A stretch of DNA of 64,000 nucleotides from Hahellaceae bacterium (GTDB taxonomy: Bacteria > Pseudomonadota > Gammaproteobacteria > Pseudomonadales > Oleiphilaceae): contig JACKOD010000006.1 in the NCBI GenBank assembly GCA_024234505.1, positions 186,001-250,000 on the forward strand, in the 5' to 3' direction. Below the pieces are notes generated by a model, which saw only the letters and a list, made by a program, of their open reading frames with translations, ran no database searches and was not told the DNA's origin. Below are positions 15,798 to 24,755 of the stretch, one piece after another (positions within the stretch are counted from its first letter, which is position 1; each line of letters starts with the position of its first letter). The position numbers and the translations under genes are program-made.

Positions 15798-16519
15798 TTG
15801 CTGGTTCGCAAGGCCGTCAACTGCTGATCCAGCCATATCTGCCAGTGCAACATGCCCTCTCCGCTTTGAGACGAGAGACCTAACCAGTTCAGTTCCGGAT
15901 TGATCTGTCGCGCGTAGGCCACGCATTGCTCCTGCGAAAACTCAACATACGGCAGCAAATCCAGTTTGGTAATGACCAGCAAATCTGCCGTAGCAAACAT
16001 ATCGGGATATTTAAGCGGCTTATCATCCCCTTCCGTCACGGAAACCAGCACAATACGGTACTGCTCACCTAAATCGAACCCTGCCGGACAAACGAGATTA
16101 CCGACATTTTCAATAAACAGGAGGTCCAGATCCATCAATGGCAACTGCAATAACGCCTGCCCGACCCCCTGTGCCTCCAGGTGGCAGCTTTTACCTGTAT
16201 TAATTTGCACAGCCAAAGCCCCTGCGGCTTCAATGCGCTGGGCATCACGCCGTGTTTGCTGATCACCTTCAACCACGCCAATACGCATTTCCGGCGACAA
16301 CTCTCGGATTGTCTGAGCTAACAGCGCCGTTTTACCTGCCCCCGGACTGGACATGACATTAAGTGCCAAGACCTTGTGATGCAAAAAACGATCACGGTTT
16401 TGTTCCGCATAGCGATCATTCTTTGCCAGTAAATCACGTTCCAGCCGTATCATTCGTCCCGCTATCCCGTCGCCATCAGTGTGCGAGGGCGACAGTCCAC
16501 AACCGCAGGTGGTACACAT
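15794..16519 (-). CDS. hypB: hydrogenase nickel incorporation GTPase HypB
   Basis: A GTPase of 241 residues that inserts nickel into the [NiFe] hydrogenase precursor together with HypA. Start chosen at ATG 16519 because it gives the family N-terminus MCTTCGCG, a high-affinity metal site; a TTG at 16525 would add two residues. There is a P-loop (SSPGAGKTALL), a nickel/zinc site at the dimer interface (GKSCHLEA) and a late G-motif (TKLDLLP). It lacks the histidine-rich stretch some HypB proteins use to store nickel. It lies 2 bp after hypA and overlaps hypF by four bases. Confidence 0.94.
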   Translation of the reverse strand: MCTTCGCGLSPSHTDGDGIAGRMIRLERDLLAKNDRYAEQNRDRFLHHKVLALNVMSSPGAGKTALLAQTIRELSPEMRIGVVEGDQQTRRDAQRIEAAGALAVQINTGKSCHLEAQGVGQALLQLPLMDLDLLFIENVGNLVCPAGFDLGEQYRIVLVSVTEGDDKPLKYPDMFATADLLVITKLDLLPYVEFSQEQCVAYARQINPELNWLGLSSQSGEGMLHWQIWLDQQLTALRTSK

Positions 16520-16521
16520 GG

Positions 16522-16863
16522 TCAAACAACCTCAATATATTTAATGCTCATGTCTTCTCCTTCGACAACCCGTATTCCATAGGCCCCGCAAGCAGGGCAG
16601 GCATCATAGCGCGAGTGCATCACTACAGACTCACCGCAACACCTGCACTCGCCCATCGCCTGACGGAAGGTCAAATCAAGAACTGCGCCTTCCGCTACCG
16701 AACCCTGTGCCGCAATCTCAAAGCAAAATCGCATCGCATCAGGGGCCACGTGGGAAAACTCGCCAATCTCCAGTACCACTTTTCGTACTTGCCGGTAGGC
16801 TTGTTTCGACGCCTCTTCGGTCAGTATTTCAATCAGTCCCTCAGCCAAAGATAGCTCATGCAT
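16522..16863 (-). CDS. hypA: hydrogenase nickel metallochaperone HypA
   Basis: A 113-residue HypA. The N-terminal MHE supplies the nickel-binding His2. A zinc-binding domain (residues about 73-95) contains two paired-cysteine motifs, CRCC and CPAC. HypA delivers nickel with HypB. It is the first gene of hypABFCDE, and the operon promoter should lie in the roughly 200 bp to its right, which separates it from a divergent gene. I see no obvious sigma-54 or FNR-type site there by eye. Confidence 0.93.
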   Translation of the reverse strand: MHELSLAEGLIEILTEEASKQAYRQVRKVVLEIGEFSHVAPDAMRFCFEIAAQGSVAEGAVLDLTFRQAMGECRCCGESVVMHSRYDACPACGAYGIRVVEGEDMSIKYIEVV

Positions 16864-17070
16864 GTCAACTTTCCCTCTTGATCCGGGTACTGATACTGCA
16901 AAGAATGGTCATAATTCGCTCAACCTACTGGCATATAGCGATTTTTTTACTTTTTATCAGCGCTTTGAGTGGCATTTTGCCTATGCCTGTTCTAAACCAT
17001 AAGGAAAAACAATAACACTAAAATTCAGAGACGTTACACTCCTATCAACAAAGGATTGCCGGACCCTTGT

Positions 17071-17349
17071 ATGAAAAAGGTAGCCCCCCCCGAGTTTGAA
17101 TTGACCCATACGGGCCTTTACCACCTGGAACAGCTCGAAGAAACCATTAATGATCGCTATCAACAATCCTTTGATATTGATGACGATGACTCGCTACGCG
17201 CATTAATCAAATTTGCGTCCCGATTACAGGACACCGACGTACAAAGAGAGTTTTTACTATTCTTCCTGAATTGTGGCCCCGACTTTCAGGCCTTTTTACG
17301 CAGTGGCGATGTAGTAGACGAGAATAATTACATTAAACGAACAAATTAA
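17071..17349 (+). CDS. small hypothetical protein
   Basis: A 92-residue acidic protein when started at ATG 17071; an in-frame TTG at 17056 is an alternative. It is soluble, mostly helical by composition, with an Asp-rich patch (IDDDDS) near the middle and no signal peptide or metal motif. I do not recognise the family. It diverges from the hyp operon and precedes the GIY-YIG-like gene by about 220 bp, so it is probably expressed alone. Codon use looks ordinary, and I think it is a real gene. Confidence 0.55.
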   Translation: MKKVAPPEFELTHTGLYHLEQLEETINDRYQQSFDIDDDDSLRALIKFASRLQDTDVQREFLLFFLNCGPDFQAFLRSGDVVDENNYIKRTN

Positions 17350-17455
17350 TCATCTCACCCCGCTTTCCACGAAAATCCAAGACTTAGCGTTGCCCGCTCC
17401 TGCCAAAAATCGGTACAAAATAGCAATTGGCAAATGCCTGATCATTTGTCAATTC

Positions 17456-17483
17456 TTACTTTTTTATTTCTGGACACTATAAT
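17456..17483 (+). promoter_or_regulatory. candidate sigma-70 promoter for the gene at 17568
   Basis: A consensus -10 box TATAAT at 17478-17483 follows TTACTT at 17456-17461 with a 16-bp spacer. The transcript would have a leader of about 75 bases before the GTG start at 17568. Confidence 0.5.
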
Positions 17484-17506
17484 TCCCTCTTTACTATGAT
17501 TTCTCT

Positions 17507-17529
17507 GGAGTCCTTGATTCGAGGACTCC
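17507..17529 (+). promoter_or_regulatory. leader hairpin upstream of the GIY-YIG-like gene
   Basis: A perfect 8-bp inverted repeat (GGAGTCCT / AGGACTCC) with a 7-base loop lies between the TATAAT box and the GTG start. It could stabilise the leader or be an operator. No T-run follows, so it is not a terminator. Confidence 0.4.
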
Positions 17530-17567
17530 GGTGTTTCAACCATCAACCCTAGCTTTCAGGTAGTCGC

Positions 17568-18671
17568 GTGATTGTCTTTACTATTACCAATTCTGTGACA
17601 GGTAAAGTTTACGTAGCATCAACCCGCCATGCCCCCGAAGAACGTTGGGCGCAATTGTTGACGCAAGCCGAAGAAGGTGCGGAAGGCAACCTCTTCGATG
17701 AAATACGCAGCCATGGCGAAACGGCGTTTAGTGTCGAGGAATGGGGGTTTGGAGAAGATCCCTCAGAAATTCGTCAACTGATGCGAGAAGCGCAGGAAGA
17801 CCTGGGCGCAGAACCCCTGAACACAGGGAAAACCGAACTCGCCACGGTATCAAAACGCAAAAAGCTGTCAGACCGGGAAGCCGCAAAGCTACTTGAAGAC
17901 CTGGAGCGTACCACTTACCAGCCGCAGGACATGCGTAATGGCAAGGGCGATGCCGATGCCGATTTTGCTGGCTCAAAAGTTCAGAAGCTTCAGTCCGAGA
18001 CGAACAAGTCCAAAGCCTCTGCAGACAAAGAGCCCCTCATGCTCGCGGCCGGTCGGGTTGCCTCCCGGGCGCATGAGCAGCGCATTCGTGACGCGATTGA
18101 AGCCGAGCGACTACGTCGAGAAGAAGAAAAGCGGGCACAGATCCGGCGTGAATCCAGTGATATCAACCGGGTGATTGCCAATATCGAATTGCGCCGTCAG
18201 GCACAACGAGGTAATGCCGCACTGGCTCGCAAAGCCAAAACAGCCAAAGCAAAGGCCAAAGCTTCCGCCGATGTCAATGCGGCCACAAAGGAAACCGCCA
18301 GGCTGTCGCCAGGTGTGGAAACCATCGTGAGCAAAGCCAGCCCGGTCAAGGCTCCGCTGAGTTCAGCCGCTACACTGACGGTAAAACGCAAGCCGGAAGA
18401 GCGTGTTCTGATTGGCGGAACCAAGGTAACAGTCAAAGCCGGAGCAAAAGCGACCGTACCCGTTGTGCCCACAGCAGAAAGTCTGCCACAGGGACGCGTC
18501 AGCTCCAGCGCGAAAGAAAAGCAAATTCGCGCGGCAATTGAAGAAGAGCGCGCGTTGCGTCTGGCGGAAAAGCAAATTCAGGCAGCCAAAGAAGCCAGTG
18601 AAATGGCCGCGATCATGGCGCGTATTGATGCGCGAGCCAAAACGACCGGTAAAACACGCAAAGCACGTTAA
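17568..18671 (+). CDS. protein with a degenerate GIY-YIG-like domain and a long basic coiled-coil tail
   Basis: A 367-residue protein starting at GTG 17568. Residues 1-85 follow the layout of a GIY-YIG endonuclease domain: a first strand and turn (VFTITNSVTGKVYVAST), an ERW segment, then EIRSHGETAFSVEEWGF and a closing PLNTGK. The first motif reads VFT instead of GIY and the second YVA instead of YIG, so nuclease activity is doubtful. Residues about 90-367 are low-complexity, rich in Ala, Lys, Arg and Glu, with predicted coiled coils that could bind nucleic acid. A promoter, leader hairpin and strong terminator surround it, so it looks like a single-gene unit. The role is unknown. Confidence 0.65.
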   Translation: MIVFTITNSVTGKVYVASTRHAPEERWAQLLTQAEEGAEGNLFDEIRSHGETAFSVEEWGFGEDPSEIRQLMREAQEDLGAEPLNTGKTELATVSKRKKLSDREAAKLLEDLERTTYQPQDMRNGKGDADADFAGSKVQKLQSETNKSKASADKEPLMLAAGRVASRAHEQRIRDAIEAERLRREEEKRAQIRRESSDINRVIANIELRRQAQRGNAALARKAKTAKAKAKASADVNAATKETARLSPGVETIVSKASPVKAPLSSAATLTVKRKPEERVLIGGTKVTVKAGAKATVPVVPTAESLPQGRVSSSAKEKQIRAAIEEERALRLAEKQIQAAKEASEMAAIMARIDARAKTTGKTRKAR

Positions 18672-18713
18672 TTCGTCCTTCGGTGCGGAGTTATTCCGTT
18701 GACGCACCTCGCC

Positions 18714-18756
18714 CCTGTTCTTCTCAACGCATCTGACGATGAGAAGAACAGGTTTT
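18714..18756 (+). terminator. strong terminator after the GIY-YIG-like gene
   Basis: A perfect 13-bp stem (CCTGTTCTTCTCA, 18714-18726, pairing with 18740-18752) with a 13-base loop is followed by TTTT. It begins 42 bp after the stop and abuts the end of the convergent sortase gene. Confidence 0.85.
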
Positions 18757-19421
18757 CAACTAAAATGTTGTCTCGCTTTAACGCTTCCATCCTCTAATTT
18801 CGGACTATCCGACGCACGCACGGCGGTGACAACATAGCGCAATGGCCCTCCCGCACTCAGTGCATCAAAGGGATAGCAGGTCACCAGAAGCAACTCATCC
18901 CGATCCCCCGTTGACGAAAGATCAATCAACTGCTTGCGAGTATCCACCACTTGCGTTGAACTGATGACATAATCCCACCAACGACCTTTGGCGTCCTGCA
19001 TCGACACCTTATCACCCAGTGTCACATGCTTTAATGCCGCAAAATGCGTATCGCGATGGCCCGCAATCACCGTCATGCCGGACTCACCCGGTGAATCCGA
19101 GGCTTGTAACCAGCCAGGACCAAAAGCCAATGTCGGCCCGCTTACACCGTCCAGTACCACCACGTCCAATTCGTTAGCCTGCTCCGGGCTACCCAATCTT
19201 AACCTCGCCACAGGCCAGGTATCTGACCATGGCCAGGGCTTTTGAGCTTGTCCACTTGCCACCGTGTTTTGCCACGCATCTTCCAGCAACACTTGGGCAA
19301 GCGCCCCTTTGAGCTGCATGTAGCCACCACGCCCAAGCAGTCCCAACGCAACCAGCAACAACGTAAGCCATAATAAAGAAGGGACGCGACGCTTATTATT
19401 AGTACGCATAGTCGACATCAT
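18756..19421 (-). CDS. marine proteobacterial sortase (dedicated sortase system)
   Basis: A transpeptidase of 221 residues from ATG 19421, which overlaps the upstream stop as ATGA; ATG 19418 also exists. It has an N-terminal signal anchor (about residues 15-35) and a sortase domain with the catalytic triad: His in AGHRDTHF, Cys in LVTCYPF and Arg in GPLRYVV. Sortases cut a C-terminal sorting signal and join the protein to a surface acceptor. In Gram-negative bacteria this class occurs with one dedicated substrate, here the overlapping VIT/VWA gene. The acceptor in such systems is not known. Confidence 0.92.
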   Translation of the reverse strand: MMSTMRTNNKRRVPSLLWLTLLLVALGLLGRGGYMQLKGALAQVLLEDAWQNTVASGQAQKPWPWSDTWPVARLRLGSPEQANELDVVVLDGVSGPTLAFGPGWLQASDSPGESGMTVIAGHRDTHFAALKHVTLGDKVSMQDAKGRWWDYVISSTQVVDTRKQLIDLSSTGDRDELLLVTCYPFDALSAGGPLRYVVTAVRASDSPKLEDGSVKARQHFS

Positions 19422-21607
19422 ATAACCTCCCGAGCGCGCTCCATGCCACTCATCCGAAACAGAATCAAACATCCCAGCAGCATAGCGCCTAACCACAGAT
19501 AGAGACGTGACGAGGTCGCGGTTTGCGGAAACTGGGCCAGATTCGCCACTTGACCCGCAGGAATCAGCTGCGGCACCACCGCTTGCAGCTCTGACACGCC
19601 TTCCGGCCTCACGGGCGCTTTATCTACTGCCACAAAACTGGTGTAAGGACTCATCAGTGAAAATTCAACGGCCACGGCAATAACCTCGGCTTTAATCTTT
19701 TCCTGATTTCCGCCGACCACCCGCGCATTCAACAAGCTTTCTATTTTCTGACGCGCCCAGAACCGAGCCACGCCCACAGACTCTCGCGCCACATCCAATC
19801 GTACAGAGCGCTGCCAAAGTGCACGTTCATCACGCACAGATCCCACCTGCAAGGCCGACAATGTCAATTGATCCGGCAAGTTTTCTGCACGCATGACAAG
19901 CACCATCGGATCGCCTTGATAAACATCCGGCACTCGGGGCGGATAGGCTTCGGGGGACGCCGAAGCATCCGCGTCAAAAGAGAGTTGCAGATCGCTGAGC
20001 ACTGGCGAGGCCATTCGCGCCAACAAGGCAGACACTTGCGTCTGCACCGATTCGGCATTCGCCGCAAAGGCAAACCGGCCACGACCAAACTCCGCCGCTT
20101 TACGCATAAAATAGGCGTTTGGGGCCGAACCAATGCCCAGCGTAAAGAGACGGGCCTCACCCAACTGTCGCACGATCTGACTAAACAGCGCCTCTTCATT
20201 CCCTACACTACCATCGGTAATAAACAAAACCTGACGCAAATAGCCTGGCTCGACATGAGCCGACAATGCAGCATCCAGTGCCGCCGCCATTTCAGTTCCC
20301 CCGTCTGCGACTAGCCGACGGATATAGGTTTCAGCGTGCTGCAAGTTAGACGCGTTAGCGATTACCGGCTGGGCAAACAATTGAGAGGTTCGGGAATTAA
20401 ACTGAATCACATTAAACCGGTCTCTGGCAGTTAACCCGCGCACACCTTGCAGCAGAGCGTTACGGGCCTGAACAATCGACGTGCCTTCCATTGATCCGGA
20501 AGTATCAATGACAAAAATCATCTCCCGTGGCAACGTTGCCGACTCGGGCAACCCCTTTGGAGGCATCAGCATCACCAGCGCATAATCCTCATTCCCCACG
20601 CGCTCTTTGAATACGGCGGCTTGCGGTGACTGCCCGGTCTCGGGCTGCCAACGCAACACGAAATCCCGATCCATAGGAACACGATCGCCTTCAACATCCG
20701 GGCGAATATCATACAGATGGCCCTGATTTGATACGTGAAGCGTATGACTTTCGCTTTGCCATGACGCCAAAGGCAAACCGGCATCAATCTGCACGTTAAG
20801 CTTCATATAGTGGCTGGCAGTCTGGCCATCCGGCTCCACCATACCCTGTGGGGTCATCAGGGGCGGTGTAATACGCGCGGCATCAGGAACCTGATCGGTA
20901 CCGACCGCCCATCCGCTACCCGCTTCTGCCACCAACGGTTCCGTGGTGGGCGACAATAAAAGATCGCGCACGTCACTGGCATTCGGCAAGGGAGCTTCCG
21001 CCATGTTCAGCGGATGGCCCGGAATATAGCGGGGCGTTGAGGTCATGGGAATACGCAATTCAAATCCTTCAGAACGGTATTCCAGCCGCTGTTGATAGCG
21101 GAGCTCGACCACGATTTCCTCGTGGGGCGGGATATTCGCCACACTGTTGGTAAACAAATTAGGTCGCTCCTGCTCTACCAGTGCCGCATGCTTTCCTTGC
21201 TGTTTGGCGCGCTGGTACGTTGCTTTAGCCGTCTGCTTTTCCTGTACTTCTCCTACAATTTCACGCTCCCCTACCCGAATATGCATCGCATAAACGGCTG
21301 CATTCTCCGGCAGAGGAAACACATAGACGGCCTCCCGCCAGGCATCCGTATCATTGCGAAAGCGTTGTACCAACCGGGTATCTGCCAACAGGCCGCTTAC
21401 CCGCGCCTCGGTTTCGGCCGTTAAAGCCAGTGCCGGAACGTAGGCTTGCGTGTCTTGTTCAATCATGAACAATTCACCCGCACCGATATCGTCAGGCAAT
21501 CCCGAAGCAAGCGCCTGACTACACCAAACCAGCAGAAGTGCGATCAACATCAGGCCATCCTGCCTGACACGCCTTGTACGCATAAAACCGGGAATGAGCC
21601 CTTTCAT
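19418..21607 (-). CDS. sortase target protein with VIT and VWA domains
   Basis: A 729-residue exported protein, the dedicated sortase substrate. There is a signal peptide (about residues 1-35), a VIT domain (about 45-175) and a VWA domain starting near 365 with an intact MIDAS motif (DTSGS). The C-terminal sorting signal is FPQTA, then a hydrophobic helix (LYLWLGAMLLGCLILF) and a charged tail containing Arg and Glu. The motif differs from the classical LPxTG and from LP-type variants by Phe in the first position. The gene overlaps the sortase by four bases, so enzyme and substrate are translationally coupled. VIT/VWA proteins commonly bind ligands or other proteins through the metal site. Confidence 0.9.
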   Translation of the reverse strand: MKGLIPGFMRTRRVRQDGLMLIALLLVWCSQALASGLPDDIGAGELFMIEQDTQAYVPALALTAETEARVSGLLADTRLVQRFRNDTDAWREAVYVFPLPENAAVYAMHIRVGEREIVGEVQEKQTAKATYQRAKQQGKHAALVEQERPNLFTNSVANIPPHEEIVVELRYQQRLEYRSEGFELRIPMTSTPRYIPGHPLNMAEAPLPNASDVRDLLLSPTTEPLVAEAGSGWAVGTDQVPDAARITPPLMTPQGMVEPDGQTASHYMKLNVQIDAGLPLASWQSESHTLHVSNQGHLYDIRPDVEGDRVPMDRDFVLRWQPETGQSPQAAVFKERVGNEDYALVMLMPPKGLPESATLPREMIFVIDTSGSMEGTSIVQARNALLQGVRGLTARDRFNVIQFNSRTSQLFAQPVIANASNLQHAETYIRRLVADGGTEMAAALDAALSAHVEPGYLRQVLFITDGSVGNEEALFSQIVRQLGEARLFTLGIGSAPNAYFMRKAAEFGRGRFAFAANAESVQTQVSALLARMASPVLSDLQLSFDADASASPEAYPPRVPDVYQGDPMVLVMRAENLPDQLTLSALQVGSVRDERALWQRSVRLDVARESVGVARFWARQKIESLLNARVVGGNQEKIKAEVIAVAVEFSLMSPYTSFVAVDKAPVRPEGVSELQAVVPQLIPAGQVANLAQFPQTATSSRLYLWLGAMLLGCLILFRMSGMERAREVI

Positions 21608-21734
21608 CGTTGCGTTACTCCTAAACCGTCAAAATGAAACCGTGTCCCCGAATACCGGGTTGTCAGGAGTATTAAACGGAACAATTCAGGCTTTCAGACA
21701 ACGTAAATCTGCTATTTTGTGGCGTAAATATGAT

Positions 21735-21749
21735 GAATTGTGGCAATTC
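21735..21749. promoter_or_regulatory. short inverted repeat in the sortase-system divergent region
   Basis: GAATTG and CAATTC, separated by three bases, form a small dyad between the target gene (leftward) and the response regulator (rightward). It is a candidate binding site for the response regulator. Dyads this short arise by chance, so the assignment is weak. Confidence 0.3.
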
Positions 21750-21859
21750 AATTGGCGGCCTGTGCTATTTTTCCGCTTCGTGGTTAAATGATTGCACGCA
21801 TTAAATATCTTCAACCCGGGATTAAAAGCCTCGTCAGCCATATTCGAGATAAATACCGT

Positions 21860-22570
21860 ATGAAACGCGCCATTGCCATCGTCGAAGATGAGCCCGCCAT
21901 TCGGGCGAACTATTGTGAAGCCCTCACCCGTTATGGATTCGATGTCACCGGCTATGCCGATCGGCCAAGCGCCAGCATTGGCTTTGCGAACACACTTCCC
22001 GACATGGTAATTATTGATGTAGGTTTGGCGGACGAAGCCGAAGGGGGTTTTGAGTTGTGCCGCAGTTTGCGCCAGCAATCCGCAACACTGCCCATTATTT
22101 TTCTCACTGCACGCGACAACGAAGTCGATGAAATTTCAGCACTGCGCCTTGGGGCGGATGATTACCTCACCAAAAGCTGCAGCCTGCAACAACTGCTGGC
22201 ACGCATCAATGCGCTGTTCCGGCGTATGGAAACGGTACGCCAGAGCTCGACTGCGCAGCCCGGTACAGATGAATGTCTCAAACGAGGCCGTCTGAATTTA
22301 AATCTCGACCGTTTAAGTGCCCATTGGAATGAACATTTGCTGGATCTCACCGTCACGGAGTTCTGGATTCTTCATGCACTGGTCAAGCACCCGGGGCATG
22401 TTAAAAACCGCACTCAGCTCATGGACGCGGCCAATACCGTTTTAGATGACAATACGATTACGTCCCATATCAAACGCATCCGCCGAAAATTTCAGGAACT
22501 GGATGATGCATTTGATGCCATACAAACCGCCTATGGTATGGGGTATCGCTGGAGCGCCAAAGAGAGCTGA
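21860..22570 (+). CDS. pdsR: dedicated sortase system response regulator
   Basis: An OmpR-type response regulator of 236 residues. Start chosen at ATG 21860 because the receiver domain begins at once (MKRAIAIVEDEPA); the frame is open from 21788. The phosphoacceptor is D53 (MVIIDVGL), with the conserved Lys in DDYLTKS near 105. A winged-helix DNA-binding domain follows (about 145-235). Such regulators accompany sortase, target and sensor kinase in the proteobacterial dedicated sortase system. It diverges from the target-sortase operon, which it probably controls, and precedes the kinase gene by 90 bp. Confidence 0.88.
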   Translation: MKRAIAIVEDEPAIRANYCEALTRYGFDVTGYADRPSASIGFANTLPDMVIIDVGLADEAEGGFELCRSLRQQSATLPIIFLTARDNEVDEISALRLGADDYLTKSCSLQQLLARINALFRRMETVRQSSTAQPGTDECLKRGRLNLNLDRLSAHWNEHLLDLTVTEFWILHALVKHPGHVKNRTQLMDAANTVLDDNTITSHIKRIRRKFQELDDAFDAIQTAYGMGYRWSAKES

Positions 22571-22660
22571 AGCTGAACAACGGCGACCCGCAAAGGGTTC
22601 GCCACAGGATCAGTATTGATAGTCTACCTTATCGACTCACACTAACAGACCCGGAATGCC

Positions 22661-24694
22661 GTGAAACTTCGCTTACAACTTTTACTCGTTAGCCTTTTTA
22701 CATTGGCCATACCTTGGGCTGGCTATCAGTTTATTGGTGAGCTGGAACAAACGCTGCGCCAGAATCAACAGCGCAATTTACTGGATTATGTGCAGTTGGT
22801 CGCCGCGCAACCGGCACTACATCAATCCTTTTCGTCCCCACTCAACTCCCACCCCTATCGCCCGGTCTACGCCTTCAATTTACCATCGACGATGATTCTC
22901 GATGGCTATGACGACGACTGGCAAGCCGCTGGCGGACAGCCGATTCCCAGTGGGCGCAGCAGTGAAAAAATCGCTACGATTCACTACCGTGCCGGAATCC
23001 AGCAATCACGTTTATTTCTATTTCTTTATCTACCAGAAACCACCTTTAAGTACCGGCAATGGATGCAACCGTTAAATAAAAAATCGGACGGATTACGAAT
23101 TCGCAGTTTTAACGACCAGGGGGAAGCGACCGATTTTCTCTTGAGCCCGATGGCACCGGGTGCGCTGGCTATTAAAGACACCTCGCTGTCGGCCTCCCTG
23201 CTTGATCTGAAAGGTTTCTGGCAAGACACCGGCAATGGCTATCAGGTTGAGATGAGTCTTCCCTTGCACGTCGTCAATGGAGGCCTTGGCTTTAGTCTCA
23301 TTCAGGGTCAGGAATGGGCCGGAAATGTCTCACCAGAAGAAAAAAACATCCTGCCATCACTGGTTTATCGACAATCCGGACGAGAACAAGCGATGCGCTC
23401 GCTTACCCCGGCCAATACCCGACTCACCTGGATTCATCATGACCACTGGATTCTCGCCCAAACCGGCGAAACACGCCCTGACAATGAAACCCTCTGGCAG
23501 GAAGATTCACCTTATAGTCTTGCCAGAAGCCTATTGCTCGGTATATTCCGCTGGGTTGTCGGTCGCGACCAGCCACTTTTTAATGAGCAAAGCGAACCGG
23601 GACAGCGCAATAACCCCGTCATAGCTCATGCCCTGCAAGTCGGACGATACAGTGGCTGGTTTCAACATGAGCAGGAGGGCCATGCCATATTGGCTGCCGC
23701 GATCACTTTGCCCTCGCCCGATGGCGAGGCCTCAGTATTGCTTGCAGAGCAAACCACCGATGAGATTGCCTCATTATCGGATCAAGCGATGGTGCGTTTG
23801 ATTTCCCTCAGCTTCGGTCTGGTTTTGCTGATTATCGGCGTACTCCTCGGTTTTGCAGCATTGCTGTCATGGCGCATTCGTCATTTACGCAATCAAATAC
23901 ATCAGGCAATGGATCGGGACGGCCGCTTACAAGCCCGATTTACGCCTTCCCGCAGCCAAGACGAACTGGGTGAGCTTTCACGAGGGTTTGCCCACTTACT
24001 TCAGGAAATCAGTGCTTATACCGAATACCTTGAGAATTTTGCACGGCGCTTATCCCATGAAATGAAAACGCCTTTGGCGATTGTACGCTCTTCGCTCGAG
24101 AATCTGGCGCTTTCACCACAAACCAATTCGAATCAGACCTATCTGGATCGCGCCAATGAAGGCACCTTTCGACTAGGGCAAATCCTGCATGCCATGTCAG
24201 AAGCGACCCGGCTCGAAAAGGCGATTTTGCAATCCAGTCTCGAATATTTTGACTTGCGCCAGCTGGTGAGCGAACTGGCCGATGCCTACCAAAGCCTGGA
24301 CGCCCGTCCACACTGGGATATCTGCCTGGACAAGGCCCCTATGCCCATGACGGGAGCCCCGGAGCTCATTGCCCAGCTGCTCGACAAGCTCGTGGATAAT
24401 GCGCGTGACTTTACCCCGGAAGGAAAGCAAATCCGACTGTCACTACAGCGCACAGCCAGCCATTATGTACTGGAAATTCAGAATGAAGGCCCCCTGCTTC
24501 CCGAGTACCCGGCACAAAATATTTTTGCTTCATTCGTATCGCTACGTACGCAGCAAAACAGCGGGCATTTGGGTCTGGGTCTGATGATAGCCAAGCTGGT
24601 CTGCGACTTTCACGACGGTAACATCAGTGCAGAAAACCTGCCGGATCAATCCGGTGTCTGCTTTCGAGTGAAATTACCTATCGAACGGCCCTAG
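22661..24694 (+). CDS. pdsS: dedicated sortase system sensor histidine kinase
   Basis: A 677-residue membrane kinase starting at GTG 22661. A first membrane helix (about 5-25) is followed by a large periplasmic sensor region (about 30-375), which begins with an ILDGYDDDW segment typical of CBM9-like/carbohydrate-binding domains. A second helix (about 380-405), a HAMP domain, a HisKA box with H466 (SHEMKTPLAIV) and an ATPase domain with KLVDNARDF and GLGL follow. The likely partner is the response regulator just upstream. The sensor domain suggests it reads a surface or glycan signal and switches the sortase-target operon; the ligand is unknown. Confidence 0.88.
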   Translation: MKLRLQLLLVSLFTLAIPWAGYQFIGELEQTLRQNQQRNLLDYVQLVAAQPALHQSFSSPLNSHPYRPVYAFNLPSTMILDGYDDDWQAAGGQPIPSGRSSEKIATIHYRAGIQQSRLFLFLYLPETTFKYRQWMQPLNKKSDGLRIRSFNDQGEATDFLLSPMAPGALAIKDTSLSASLLDLKGFWQDTGNGYQVEMSLPLHVVNGGLGFSLIQGQEWAGNVSPEEKNILPSLVYRQSGREQAMRSLTPANTRLTWIHHDHWILAQTGETRPDNETLWQEDSPYSLARSLLLGIFRWVVGRDQPLFNEQSEPGQRNNPVIAHALQVGRYSGWFQHEQEGHAILAAAITLPSPDGEASVLLAEQTTDEIASLSDQAMVRLISLSFGLVLLIIGVLLGFAALLSWRIRHLRNQIHQAMDRDGRLQARFTPSRSQDELGELSRGFAHLLQEISAYTEYLENFARRLSHEMKTPLAIVRSSLENLALSPQTNSNQTYLDRANEGTFRLGQILHAMSEATRLEKAILQSSLEYFDLRQLVSELADAYQSLDARPHWDICLDKAPMPMTGAPELIAQLLDKLVDNARDFTPEGKQIRLSLQRTASHYVLEIQNEGPLLPEYPAQNIFASFVSLRTQQNSGHLGLGLMIAKLVCDFHDGNISAENLPDQSGVCFRVKLPIERP

Positions 24695-24755
24695 GAGCTG
24701 TTGACGTTTGCCTCTATCAAGCGGTAGGGGGCGTCCTCTCCCCGCCACAGGCTAC

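Noticed and set aside
15798..15926. Longer N-terminus for HypF
   Set aside because: It would overlap hypB by 130 bp and adds residues not found in the family; ATGA at 15794-15797 gives a better start.
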